64,000 bases of DNA from Candidatus Sulfopaludibacter sp. SbA3 (GTDB taxonomy: Bacteria; Acidobacteriota; Vicinamibacteria; Vicinamibacterales; UBA2999): contig CAMDNQ010000005.1 in assembly GCA_945903265.1 (NCBI GenBank), forward strand, positions 62,001-126,000, in the 5' to 3' direction. Below, piece by piece: positions 26,263 through 35,308 of the stretch. Below the pieces are notes generated by a model, which worked only from the letters and a program-made list of their open reading frames with translations, searched no databases and was not told the DNA's origin. The stretch's first letter is position 1. Every line of letters begins with the position of its first letter. Position numbers and translations under genes: made by a program.

Positions 26263-28245
26263 ATGAATCCGGCGATCCGGCGGCATCTCTACGCTTTACT
26301 CGGATATGCGCTGGTCGCGGTGGCATTCAGCTGGCCGCTGCTGCCGAATATTTCCACGCATCTGACGGGATCCCCCGCCGGCGATACGGGTGTGTACGTC
26401 TGGAACCAGTGGGTGTTCCAGCACGAGCTGCTCAACAACCATCAATCGCCCTATTTCACCGACAAAATCTTTTCGCTGAGCGGCGCCCGCGCGAACCTCA
26501 GTCTCCATAACTACACCGCCTTCCAGGACCTCGTCGCGCTCCCGTTGATTCCCTTACTCGGCGTTGTCGCGACGTTCAACGTCGTCTATCTCCTGATGAC
26601 GGTGCTGACCGGGTATGCCGCCTTTCTGCTCGTGAGGCACGTGACGGGTGCCTGGACTGAGGCATGGCTTGCCGGCGCCCTGTTCGCCTGGAGCCCCGCG
26701 CTCGTGACGCGCGGCGGCGCGCACTTCAGTCTCGTGGCCGCGGCGCCGCTCGCGCTGTTCATGCTCCTCCTGCTGCGGACGGTCGATCGGCAGCGCCTCC
26801 GCGATGCCGTGGCGCTCGGCCTCACATGCGCGTGGGCCGCCAGCACGGACGCGTACTACGCGGTGTATTGCGTCATCCTGGCGGCGCTCTTCGTGGCGGC
26901 CCGTGTGATGACGATTCGGCGTACTGCCGTACAGCCACGGCACCGCGGGGTGCCCTGGACACTCGACGTCCTGTTGTTCTGTGTTGGAGGGCTGGTCCTC
27001 TCGATGCTGATCAGCGGCGGCTGGCAGATCACGGTCCTCGGTCGCGTCGCCAGCATACGCAGTCTGTATACCCCGGTGCTGCTGCTGACACTGCTGGCCT
27101 GTGCCCGGCTGGCCTGGACCTACCGGCCCAACATCTCGCTGTGCGACGGACGGTCGCTGCTCCGGGCGCTGTGGCTGAGTACGGCGGCGGGACTCGTCGC
27201 CGTCGCGGTGCTCTCTCCTGTCCTCTATGCCGCCGCGGTGCGCGTGGCCCAGGGGCGATGGGATCGCGACCAGATTTTCTGGCGCAGCAGCCCGCGCGGT
27301 GTCGACCTCGCCGCGTTCGTCCTGCCGAACCCGAACCATCCGCTGGCGCCTGACAGCCTGCGGGCCTGGCTGACGCCGCGCCCGGACGCGTACTACGAGA
27401 ACGTCGCGTCGCTGACCTTCGTCGCGCTGTTTGCGATCGCTGCCGCGTGGCGTGCCGGCTGGAGGATCCCCCGGTTCTGGGGAGGGCTGGCGCTGGTCTT
27501 TGGCGCCCTGTCGCTCGGGCCCTTCGTGCACGTGATCGGCACGAATACCTACGTTCCAGGTCCGTGGGCATTTCTCCGGTACGTGCCGATTTTCGGGCTC
27601 GCGCGAACGCCGTCGCGCTTCAGCATCGTGCTGATGCTGGTCGTGGCCGTGCTCTTTGGCGCCGCACTCTACTGGCTGGGCCAGCGGTGGCCGCACCGGC
27701 GCCGGGCAATTGTGGCGACAGCAGCCGCGCTCCTGCTCTTCGAACTGCTCCCTGCGCCGCGGCCCGTGTATTCGGCGGCCGTGCCGCAGATTTACAACCA
27801 CATCGCGGCCGTACGGGACGATTCGGTGCGCGTGCTCGAGCTGCCCTTCGGCGTCCGCGACGGCACACGCAGTGTCGGAAACTTCAGCGCGCGCTCGCAT
27901 TACTTTCAGACGGTCCACCGCAAGCCACTCATCGGCGGATACCTGTCGCGCGTCTCACGGCGTCGGATGGCCGACATCCGGCGCGACCCGATGGCCAACG
28001 CGCTGATCTGGCTGAGCGAGGGACACGAGCTCGACCACTCGCGCCGGCCCTGGCTCCTCGCGGACGGTCTGCCATTCGTCGCCCGCGCGAAGGTCGGTTT
28101 CGTCGTCATCGACCGCGAGCGGACGCCGCCGGCCCTCCGCGAGTTCGCCATCGCCGCGTTCGCGCTGCGCCTCGTCGACGGTGACGGCAATTTCGAGCTC
28201 TACGAATCCGCAGCCCGCGGTGCGATAGTCGCACCCGGCGATTAA
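26263..28245 (+). CDS. polytopic membrane protein, GT-C-like glycosyltransferase fold
   Basis: Large inner-membrane protein of 660 residues with about ten to twelve hydrophobic segments across the first 500 residues and a soluble C-terminal domain (about 505-660). The first periplasmic loop after TM1 carries acidic residues (GDTGVYVWNQW, about 40-50), and the arrangement resembles membrane GT-C enzymes that use polyprenyl-phosphate sugars; several acidobacterial proteins of this layout are annotated only as hypothetical. No catalytic motif can be assigned with certainty. It is followed after 13 nt by the cytochrome gene, so the two may be co-transcribed. Confidence 0.65.
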   Translation: MNPAIRRHLYALLGYALVAVAFSWPLLPNISTHLTGSPAGDTGVYVWNQWVFQHELLNNHQSPYFTDKIFSLSGARANLSLHNYTAFQDLVALPLIPLLGVVATFNVVYLLMTVLTGYAAFLLVRHVTGAWTEAWLAGALFAWSPALVTRGGAHFSLVAAAPLALFMLLLLRTVDRQRLRDAVALGLTCAWAASTDAYYAVYCVILAALFVAARVMTIRRTAVQPRHRGVPWTLDVLLFCVGGLVLSMLISGGWQITVLGRVASIRSLYTPVLLLTLLACARLAWTYRPNISLCDGRSLLRALWLSTAAGLVAVAVLSPVLYAAAVRVAQGRWDRDQIFWRSSPRGVDLAAFVLPNPNHPLAPDSLRAWLTPRPDAYYENVASLTFVALFAIAAAWRAGWRIPRFWGGLALVFGALSLGPFVHVIGTNTYVPGPWAFLRYVPIFGLARTPSRFSIVLMLVVAVLFGAALYWLGQRWPHRRRAIVATAAALLLFELLPAPRPVYSAAVPQIYNHIAAVRDDSVRVLELPFGVRDGTRSVGNFSARSHYFQTVHRKPLIGGYLSRVSRRRMADIRRDPMANALIWLSEGHELDHSRRPWLLADGLPFVARAKVGFVVIDRERTPPALREFAIAAFALRLVDGDGNFELYESAARGAIVAPGD

Positions 28246-28258
28246 GAAGGAGGCCGCG

Positions 28259-29392
28259 ATGAACGGCAGATCACCACGCGTCGTGTTCGGACTACTGGTT
28301 GGCGTCGTGGCGGTGGCGCTCCTCGGAGCGGCGTCCGTCAGGGCGCAGCAGCCGGGTGCGCAGCCCTCGGACCAGTTCTTCAAGAACGTCACGGTCCTCA
28401 GGACGCTGCCGGCGCACCTGATGCAGCCGACGATGCAGTTGATGGAGATCGCGCTCGGGGTGCACTGCGTCTATTGCCATGACGCAGACAACACGAAGCG
28501 CGACCTCGACGGGAAGCCCCAGAAGGAAATCGCGCGGCAGATGATCCGGATGGTGGCCGACATCAACCGCACCCAGTTCGCGGGCCGTGAGGTCGTGACC
28601 TGTTTCACCTGCCACCAGGGGAATACCCGTCCCACGACGCTCCTTCCGCATAACGGCGAGGACCACAGGCCAGCCACCGTCGTCGTCGCCGAGGCACCAA
28701 CCGCCGATCAGTTGATCGACCGCTATATCACCGCGGTCGGCGGCGCGGAGGCGATCGCCAGAGCGCCGGCCCGCACGCTCAGGGGCCGGGTCACCAACTA
28801 CGGCCACCTCGACGAAGTGCACCCACAGCGCGCGCCGACGCTGGTCACGCCGGTGGAGGTGATGGTGAAAGGGGCCGACAAGCGGATGGTCGTCCAGCAC
28901 AACATCGCCGCGGACGCCGTCACGACGTTCAACGGCGCGGGAAGCTGGACGCGCGCCGGCATCGCCGCCCCTGGCGATCTCCGGCCGGACCTGGCGGCCC
29001 TCGCCAGGCTCGAGAATGCGGTCATGTATCCGGCGCAGTTCAGGCAGGTGCTGGCGAACCTCAAGGTCGAAGGTCAGGAGAAGGTAGGCGACCGGACCGC
29101 GTGGGTCGTCTCAGGGACCTCGACGTGGCTGCCGCAGGTGAAGCTGTACTTCGACCGCGACACGGCGTATCTGCTCAGCATGACGTATCAGCAGAAGTCG
29201 GGGTACTGCTGCCACGTGTTCCGGGTGAATTACGACAACTTCTACATCGGCGGCGGCATCCGCACGCCGCTGAAATGGACGGTCAACGGGCCGCGCCAGG
29301 CCGTGCTGATGTATGAGTTCGACGCGGTCGACACCGCCGCAATAGACGACGCCCGCTTCGCACGGCCACAGGCCGCGACCGCGTCCAGATAG
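28259..29392 (+). CDS. periplasmic di-heme cytochrome c, reaction-centre cytochrome family
   Basis: Exported c-type cytochrome of 377 residues. A strong AAGGAGG precedes the ATG. The signal peptide ends near SVRAQ (residue 30). Two heme-binding motifs, CVYCH (70-74) and CFTCH (115-119), sit in a domain resembling the photosynthetic reaction-centre cytochrome subunit, a family that is abundant in non-phototrophic acidobacteria. Candidate axial methionines are in HLMQPTMQLMEIA. Residues about 150-370 form a separate beta-rich domain with a CC pair (SGYCCHVFRV) of unknown role. It probably shuttles electrons in the periplasm; the partner is not in the window. Confidence 0.87.
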   Translation: MNGRSPRVVFGLLVGVVAVALLGAASVRAQQPGAQPSDQFFKNVTVLRTLPAHLMQPTMQLMEIALGVHCVYCHDADNTKRDLDGKPQKEIARQMIRMVADINRTQFAGREVVTCFTCHQGNTRPTTLLPHNGEDHRPATVVVAEAPTADQLIDRYITAVGGAEAIARAPARTLRGRVTNYGHLDEVHPQRAPTLVTPVEVMVKGADKRMVVQHNIAADAVTTFNGAGSWTRAGIAAPGDLRPDLAALARLENAVMYPAQFRQVLANLKVEGQEKVGDRTAWVVSGTSTWLPQVKLYFDRDTAYLLSMTYQQKSGYCCHVFRVNYDNFYIGGGIRTPLKWTVNGPRQAVLMYEFDAVDTAAIDDARFARPQAATASR

Positions 29393-30655
29393 TCAAACCG
29401 TGGTGCCGGGGGGAATCACACCTCCCTTCGGCACCACGATGATCCCGCCCCGGATGTAGTACCCGTCCCCGTCCGCCTCCTCCACGCCGCGCGCATTGGT
29501 GAGCCGCGCGCCGTCGCCAATCCGGGCATTCTTGTCCACGATCACGCGGTCGAGGACGACGTCCTTGCCGATGCCGAGTTCGGGCAGCCCGTCGGGCGGG
29601 TTGCCGTCCTCGTAAAAATCGGCGCCCAGCAGCACCGTCCGCGTCACGTACGCCCCGGCGCTGATGTGGCTCCGCAGGCCGACGATCGATTCATCAAGGT
29701 GGCATCGATCCAGGTAACAGCCGTCCACCACGACCGAATTACGGACCGTACAGTCGGTCATCCGCGTTCCCGGCAGCTGCCGAAGATGGGTGTAGATGGG
29801 ATGGTTGATGTCCCAGAACCGGAACGGCGCCGCCGGCCGACCCAGCATGATGTTCGCCTCGTAGAACGACCTGATCGTCCCGACGTCCGCCCAGTAGCCG
29901 CGGTACAGATACGGCTTCACCCGATAGCGGCTCAGCGCGGCCGGAATCAGCTCACGGCCGAAGTCATGTCCCGCCTCGCGTTCCAGCAACTCGAGCATCA
30001 CGCGCCGGGAAAACACGTAAATGCCCATCGACGCCATGAATGGCTGCTCGTCGCTGTGGTCGGCAAAGGTCGCACCCCCCGGGATGCTCCGTCCGATCGC
30101 CTGCAGCCGCACGGCATCCGGCTTCTCTTCGAACGCGACGATCTGGCCGGCCGAATCGAAGCGGAAGATGCCCATCTGGGTGGCCGTGTCGGGATCGACG
30201 GGCTGGGCCGCGATGGTGATCTCGGCGTTGGTGTCCTTGTGGGCGCAGACCAGTTCGTCGTAGTCCATCCGGTACAGGTGGTCGCCGGCGAGGATCAGGT
30301 AGTAGTCCGCCTCGTGCTGGGTGATATGGCGCATCGCCTGCCGGACGGCGTCGGCCGTGCCCTGATACCAGTTGGGATTGTCTGGCGTCTGTTCCGCCGC
30401 AAGGATTTCGACGAACCCGCCCGAAAAGCGGTCGAGCTGATACGTGCCGCCGATGTGACGGTTGAGCGACGCCGAATTGAACTGTGTCAGCACGAAGATC
30501 CGGCGGATCTCCGCGTGGAGACACCGGCTGACCGGTATGTCGATCAGGCGGTACTTGCCGCCAATCGGGACTGCAGGCTTGGAACGCGTGGCAGTGAGCG
30601 GGAAAAGCCGCGAGCCGGCACCCCCGCCGAGCACCACCGCAAGCGTGTCATGCAC
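29393..30655 (-). CDS. glgC: glucose-1-phosphate adenylyltransferase
   Basis: Makes ADP-glucose from glucose-1-phosphate and ATP, the committed step of bacterial glycogen synthesis. Length 420 residues is standard. The nucleotidyl-transfer loop VVLGGGAGSRLFPLTATRSKPAVPIGG is complete, followed by GTADAVRQ, AGDHLYRMDY with the catalytic Asp, FEEKP with the sugar-phosphate Lys, and GYWADVGT; the C-terminal half is a left-handed beta-helix (SHISAGAYVTRTVLLGADFYE). The stop codon abuts that of the convergent cytochrome gene. No other glycogen gene is adjacent. Confidence 0.96.
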   Translation of the reverse strand: MHDTLAVVLGGGAGSRLFPLTATRSKPAVPIGGKYRLIDIPVSRCLHAEIRRIFVLTQFNSASLNRHIGGTYQLDRFSGGFVEILAAEQTPDNPNWYQGTADAVRQAMRHITQHEADYYLILAGDHLYRMDYDELVCAHKDTNAEITIAAQPVDPDTATQMGIFRFDSAGQIVAFEEKPDAVRLQAIGRSIPGGATFADHSDEQPFMASMGIYVFSRRVMLELLEREAGHDFGRELIPAALSRYRVKPYLYRGYWADVGTIRSFYEANIMLGRPAAPFRFWDINHPIYTHLRQLPGTRMTDCTVRNSVVVDGCYLDRCHLDESIVGLRSHISAGAYVTRTVLLGADFYEDGNPPDGLPELGIGKDVVLDRVIVDKNARIGDGARLTNARGVEEADGDGYYIRGGIIVVPKGGVIPPGTTV

Positions 30656-30682
30656 CTGTGAATCTTACTGCGATGAGATGGT

Positions 30683-33109
30683 CTACGGAGAAGCCACAAA
30701 CGGCCTGGACGCATTCAGCGCGCGCTCGATATAGGCACGGAGCTCTGCGAGCGTCCGCTCGGACCCCGTGAACAGGCCTTCTGGATACCGCGACTCCTCG
30801 ATCATGTTCCGGTAGATGTCGGCGCTCTGATAGAAGTTCAGGCCGAGGCCCGCCAGGTACTGCAGCCTGAGGTTACGGTCCGTATTGATCGCCGCGTCCG
30901 TCAGCCATTTCGCCATGTCCTGCCGGCCGCCCGAGTAGGTGCCAAAGAGCTCTACCGCGGAATTGATCCCCACCTGCGCGAGCGACTGACGGATGGGCTC
31001 CCCCTCCGGCGACGACAGCCGCGCCTGCACGGCATCGACATCAATCGGCTGGTTGCCCATCTGGCCGAACAGCACGACGTCGTACCCCTGGTTGTTCACG
31101 GTGTTGGCGAAGACGGCGCCGTTCGGGAACGCTTCGAGAAACGTGCCGATCTCGCTCTTCACCGCGGCGTCGTTGCTCTCGTACAGCTGCACGAACAGGG
31201 TGACGACGCCTCCGGGGTTCAGGTGCTCTTTCACTTCCTGAAAGAACTCCCGCGTGTAGAGCGTCGCCGCACCCTTGACCCACGGATCCAGCGGGTCCGA
31301 CGTGATGGCGTCGAACTTCTCGTCCGTCGTGAGAAGAAAGTGCCGCGCGTCGTCGAGATGAATGCGCACCTTCGGATTACGAACGACGTCGAAGTTGTGC
31401 TCGGAGAAGTGCGTGGACACCACCTGGGGGACGAGCGGTTCGATCTCCGCGATCGTCTGCGCCTTCACCATCGGGTCGATCGAGACGGCGCCGGCCGTCA
31501 CGCCGGCGCCGCAGCCGATCACCAGGACCCGGGCCGGATTCTTCGGGACGAGCGTCGTAATGTGGCCGAGCATGCGCTGCAGCCGCATGTCCTGTGGCTC
31601 GCTCGACGCCTGGATCTTGCCGGCATTGTGATAGTTGAGGACGCCCTCGGGCGTCCGCGAGACTGCCACGGCGGCGGTCACGCCTTCGCCGACGTACTCG
31701 ACCGTGTTTACCCCGACCCAGGTTGCCGCATACCGCCCGTACGCGACGAGCACGCCTGGCAGCGGCGGCACCGTGCGAGCGAGCACGAGTGCGCCAAGGC
31801 ACACGACGGCCACGAGGATGGCGGCGCTGCGCGCACGGATGGCGGGTTGGGTCACGGATTCAGTGGCCGGCGAGGCCCCTACCAGCAGCAGTAGTCCAGA
31901 AAGCGCCGCAATCCCGATCAGGATCTGCTGCGTGACCTGGCTCCCGACCGTGCCGACGAGCACGAGTCCCGTGGCCAGTGCGCCGACGATCGCGCCGACC
32001 GTGTTCGCGGCATAGACGCGGCCGACCACGCGCCCGGGATCGTCAATCTCACGGGCGACAGCGCCGAGCGCCAGCGGAAAACTGGCGCCCCACAGTAATG
32101 TCGACGGCAGCAGGACCCAGATCGCCCGGATCAGATCGAGCTGAAAGATGTACGACAGGTCGGTGGAGATCGCCGGGTTGATCGGCCAGTACGGCATCGA
32201 GGCGCCCGCCGTATAGGCGGCCCATGCCATCGTCGCGCACAGCGCGAGCTGGCAGTAGCCGAGCGCCACGCGCGGGTTGGGAATCCGCCGCGCGATGTCA
32301 GCGCCGATCGTGCTGCCGATGCCCAGGCCGATGAGGAACACGCTCAGGATCAGCGAGAAGGTGTACGTGGTCGCCCCGAAAAGCAGCGACAGGATCCGGG
32401 TCCAGACGATTTCGGCGCCGAGCGCCGTCAGACCCGAGAGCGCAATGGCGACGTAGACGAGACGCGCATTCGGCGCGGCGGTCTCGGCTTCGCGGACAAT
32501 CGCCGCCGGCACGTACGCCGCCCGCCGCGCAACCGCCAGTGCCAGCAGGGCGACCAGGACGTTCAGCGCCACGGCCACGTACGTGGCCGTCGGCATGTCG
32601 AACACGCGCAGGAGATAAAAGCCGGCGAGCATGCAGCCGATCACGGCGCCGACGATGTTGCCGCCGTAAAAGTAGCCGAGCCACGCGACGCCAGCGGGGG
32701 TGGCCCGGACCCATCGCGCGATCGCGGGTAGCGTCGCACCCATGAGCATCGTGGGCGGGAGCAGGCAGATCCCCGCGACGACGGCACGCAGATAGAGATT
32801 CGCCTGGCCCGTGCCCGCGACGCTCGTATAGACATTGCCGGCGAACGGCAGCGCGAAGAGCGCAAGGAGGCCGAACGCGCCGATTCCCAGTTCCAGGCCG
32901 GCGTAGACGCGCAGCGGATGATGTCGCGCACCGATGAGCCGTGGCAGGAGCAGACTCCCGAGACACATCCCGCCCATGAACGTGCCCAGCAGAATGCCGA
33001 GCGATACCGCCGACGAGCCGACAGAGAGTTGCAGGAGCTGAAACCAGACGACTTCGTAGATAAGTGCGGCGCAGCCGGAGCCGACGAAGAGCAGCAGAAT
33101 CAGGGGCAT
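30683..33109 (-). CDS. membrane-spermidine synthase fusion protein
   Basis: Fusion of a polytopic membrane region and a spermidine-synthase-like methyltransferase-fold domain, 808 residues. The N-terminal region (about 1-480) has twelve or more hydrophobic segments starting LILLLFVGSGCAALIYEVVWFQLL, typical of the fused transporter/synthase family. The C-terminal domain has the nucleotide-binding loop VLVIGCGAGVTAGAV, an acidic loop after strand 2 (IAEIEPLV) and DDARHFLL, as in SpeE. The aminopropyltransferase gatekeeper motif is not obvious, so a role other than polyamine synthesis is possible. ATG at 33109 is preferred to a TTG at 33172, which lies inside the divergent regulator gene. Confidence 0.87.
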   Translation of the reverse strand: MPLILLLFVGSGCAALIYEVVWFQLLQLSVGSSAVSLGILLGTFMGGMCLGSLLLPRLIGARHHPLRVYAGLELGIGAFGLLALFALPFAGNVYTSVAGTGQANLYLRAVVAGICLLPPTMLMGATLPAIARWVRATPAGVAWLGYFYGGNIVGAVIGCMLAGFYLLRVFDMPTATYVAVALNVLVALLALAVARRAAYVPAAIVREAETAAPNARLVYVAIALSGLTALGAEIVWTRILSLLFGATTYTFSLILSVFLIGLGIGSTIGADIARRIPNPRVALGYCQLALCATMAWAAYTAGASMPYWPINPAISTDLSYIFQLDLIRAIWVLLPSTLLWGASFPLALGAVAREIDDPGRVVGRVYAANTVGAIVGALATGLVLVGTVGSQVTQQILIGIAALSGLLLLVGASPATESVTQPAIRARSAAILVAVVCLGALVLARTVPPLPGVLVAYGRYAATWVGVNTVEYVGEGVTAAVAVSRTPEGVLNYHNAGKIQASSEPQDMRLQRMLGHITTLVPKNPARVLVIGCGAGVTAGAVSIDPMVKAQTIAEIEPLVPQVVSTHFSEHNFDVVRNPKVRIHLDDARHFLLTTDEKFDAITSDPLDPWVKGAATLYTREFFQEVKEHLNPGGVVTLFVQLYESNDAAVKSEIGTFLEAFPNGAVFANTVNNQGYDVVLFGQMGNQPIDVDAVQARLSSPEGEPIRQSLAQVGINSAVELFGTYSGGRQDMAKWLTDAAINTDRNLRLQYLAGLGLNFYQSADIYRNMIEESRYPEGLFTGSERTLAELRAYIERALNASRPFVASP

Positions 33110-33162
33110 TGGTGCGGGCAATATATCAAAGGCCGATCTGGCCCATGGGATAATCCAGCGTG

Positions 33163-33567
33163 ATGCAGACAACGGCTGGGATGCGGGAGCGCGAACGGCC
33201 GCTCGTGCTGATCGTCGAAGATCAGGGTGACCTGCGCCTGCTGTACGTCGAGCACCTCACGACATCAGGCTTCGATGTCATCGAGGCCGCGAACGGTGCT
33301 GAAGCGATCGATCACACATCAGCCCAGCTGCCCGATGTCGTGCTCATGGATCTGAGCCTGCCGGTCGTCGACGGATGGGAAGCGACGCGGCGGCTGAAAA
33401 GCGACTCGCGAACCGCGCACATTCCCGTCGTGGCAATGACTGCGCACGACGGATCGGGTGAGCTGGAGCGCGCGACGCGCGCCGGATGCGACTGGTTCGT
33501 GCCGAAGCCGTGCCCGCCGCACGCGCTGGTGATCGAAATCAGGCGCGTCCTGCAAGTCTCCGAGTAA
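33163..33567 (+). CDS. single-domain response regulator
   Basis: CheY-like receiver of 134 residues with no output domain. The acidic pocket is EDQ near residue 19-21, the phosphoacceptor Asp63 in VVLMDLSLPVVDG, the Thr/Ser switch in VVAMTAH and the Lys in FVPKP. The ATG at 33163 is preceded by an in-frame GTG. No kinase gene adjoins it; the neighbour upstream is divergent and the neighbour downstream is convergent, with the two 3' ends overlapping by 29 nt. It may take part in a phosphorelay with one of the many orphan kinases farther along the window. Confidence 0.9.
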   Translation: MQTTAGMRERERPLVLIVEDQGDLRLLYVEHLTTSGFDVIEAANGAEAIDHTSAQLPDVVLMDLSLPVVDGWEATRRLKSDSRTAHIPVVAMTAHDGSGELERATRAGCDWFVPKPCPPHALVIEIRRVLQVSE

Positions 33568-34582
33568 CGACCCCTGCCGGCTCCTCCCGGCAGCCTCCAG
33601 CGTTCTCCCCGCACCACATCGTCGAAAAATCATTCCGGCCCTGTGCTTCCGCCGCGGCGCGCAGCGGAGCCAGATACGCCGCGGCCATCGGAAAGGCCGG
33701 CGCCGCGTCGTTCATCGGACCGAGCTCGCGCATCAGCCGGTTCACAATGCCGCGAGCGGGCTTGCCGGTCAGCACGTTCGTGATCGTTGTCGTACGGACC
33801 GCATCGCTTTTCAGCGCTGCGCCGTGAAGCGCACTGGTGGTGGCTTCCGGACACAGGAGATACGCCGTTCCAGCCTGAACGCCGGCCGCCCCGGCTGTCC
33901 GGGCCGCGGCTACGCCGTCAGCGTCGGCAATCCCGCCGGCCGCAATGACCGGCACGCGGACCCTCGCCACAATCTCCCGCACCAGGTCCATGGTCGCGAG
34001 CTGGGTGGCGATACTCCGCTCGAGAAACATCCCGCGATGTCCACCGGCCTCACTCCCCTGCGCGACGATCGCGTCGACCCCGTTCGCCTCGAGCCACTCC
34101 GCCTCCCCCAGAGTCGTCGCCGATGACAACACCTTCGCGCCGCTTCGCTTGACGCGGGCCAGCAATTCAGGGCGAGGCAGGCCGAAGTGGAAGCTGACGA
34201 CAGAAGGACGGAATTCCTCGACAAGCGCGGCGGCGTCCGCGTCGAACGGCAGCCGCGCGCCGGCCAGCTCTCCGGCCGGCGGAGCGACGCCGAACTCCTC
34301 GTAATATCCGGCCAGCGCCGACCGCCAGGCGGCGTCTCGGGCCTCGTCGAAGGCCGGAGTCTGGTGGCAGAAGAAATTGATGTTGAACGGCCGGCTGGTG
34401 GCGCGCTTGATGCGTTCGAGCTCGCTGCGAATCTGATCCGGCTTGAGCAGCGCGCACGGCAGCGACCCGAGACCGCCGGCGTTCGCCACGGCGATGGCAA
34501 GCGCGCTGCCCTGCGAGCCGGCCATCGGGGCCTGAATGATGGGCAGCTCGATGCCGAACAGATCGGTAATCAAGTCAGACAT
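33539..34582 (-). CDS. nitronate monooxygenase (2-nitropropane dioxygenase family)
   Basis: FMN-dependent TIM-barrel oxidoreductase of 347 residues. Family landmarks: PIIQAPMAGSQGSALAIAVANAGGLG at the N-terminus, NINFFCHQTP, SFHFGLP, VIAQGSEAGGHRG with the active-site His, and VPVIAAGGIADADGV for FMN phosphate binding. Class I enzymes detoxify propionate-3-nitronate; related proteins act as enoyl reductases in lipid and polyketide synthesis, so the annotation is a family name rather than a proven reaction. It is the last gene of a five-gene operon, starting 6 nt after the ABC ATPase stop. Confidence 0.88.
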   Translation of the reverse strand: MSDLITDLFGIELPIIQAPMAGSQGSALAIAVANAGGLGSLPCALLKPDQIRSELERIKRATSRPFNINFFCHQTPAFDEARDAAWRSALAGYYEEFGVAPPAGELAGARLPFDADAAALVEEFRPSVVSFHFGLPRPELLARVKRSGAKVLSSATTLGEAEWLEANGVDAIVAQGSEAGGHRGMFLERSIATQLATMDLVREIVARVRVPVIAAGGIADADGVAAARTAGAAGVQAGTAYLLCPEATTSALHGAALKSDAVRTTTITNVLTGKPARGIVNRLMRELGPMNDAAPAFPMAAAYLAPLRAAAEAQGRNDFSTMWCGENAGGCREEPAGVVTRRLAGRA

Positions 34583-34588
34583 CAGAAG

Positions 34589-35308
34589 TCACAACACGGT
34601 CAGGCGCGATTCGCGGATTTCGAATCGGTTCGCAAACCGCGCCGCGAGCTCGAGGCTGTGGGTGACGACGATGAGGATGTTCTGCTGCTGGCGGTGGAGG
34701 GCGACGAGCAGCGCGGCGACGGCGGCGGCGGAGGCCTGATCGAGATTGCCCGTCGGCTCATCGCACAGGAGAAGGCGGGGCCGGCGAATCAGCGCGCGCG
34801 CAATCGCAACCCGCTGCTTCTCCCCACCCGACAATTCTCCCGGCCGATGGGCGATCCGATCGGAGAGTCCGACCTGCGCGATCAGCGAGCGCGCGAATGT
34901 GGCGTCGTCGACGGCGTCGTCCGCGGCACTGCCCGCGGCACTGTCCGCGCCGGCATCGCTCCGGCGTTCCGCGACAAGCGTGGGGACCAGCACGTTCTCG
35001 AGCACGGAGCACTGCGGCAGCAGGCAGTGATCCTGGAAGACGAAACCCACCGACGCATTGCGGAACGCGGCCAGTTCGGCGTCCGACAGCGCAAACGGAT
35101 CGCGCCCGTCCAATGTCACGGTTCCCGCTGTGGGGCGATCGAGCGCTCCGAGAATGTGGAGCAGCGAGCTCTTGCCGCTGCCCGAGGGCCCGGTCACCGC
35201 GGCCGCGTCGCCCGGTGCGAGTGAGAAGGTGACCTCCGACAGGACCGTCAGGGGCCCCCGCGCGGTGGGATACGTCTTGGTGACGTCAGTGACGCGCAGC
35301 ATGGCCAT
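34589..35308 (-). CDS. ABC transporter ATP-binding protein, LolD/MacB type
   Basis: ATPase subunit of 239 residues. Walker A is GPSGSGKS (40-47), the signature LSGGEKQR and Walker B LLLCDEPTGNLD are intact, and FVFQDHCLLPQCSVLENV is typical of the LolD/MacB/FtsE branch, whose members drive periplasmic proteins rather than classical import. There is an Ala/Asp/Ser-rich insertion of about 20 residues before the signature helix. No permease gene is next to it, which is unusual; the partner must lie elsewhere, or the ATPase acts alone. Its start overlaps the 3' end of the glycosyltransferase gene by about 20 nt; a second in-frame ATG is at 35302. Confidence 0.9.
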   Translation of the reverse strand: MAMLRVTDVTKTYPTARGPLTVLSEVTFSLAPGDAAAVTGPSGSGKSSLLHILGALDRPTAGTVTLDGRDPFALSDAELAAFRNASVGFVFQDHCLLPQCSVLENVLVPTLVAERRSDAGADSAAGSAADDAVDDATFARSLIAQVGLSDRIAHRPGELSGGEKQRVAIARALIRRPRLLLCDEPTGNLDQASAAAVAALLVALHRQQQNILIVVTHSLELAARFANRFEIRESRLTVL

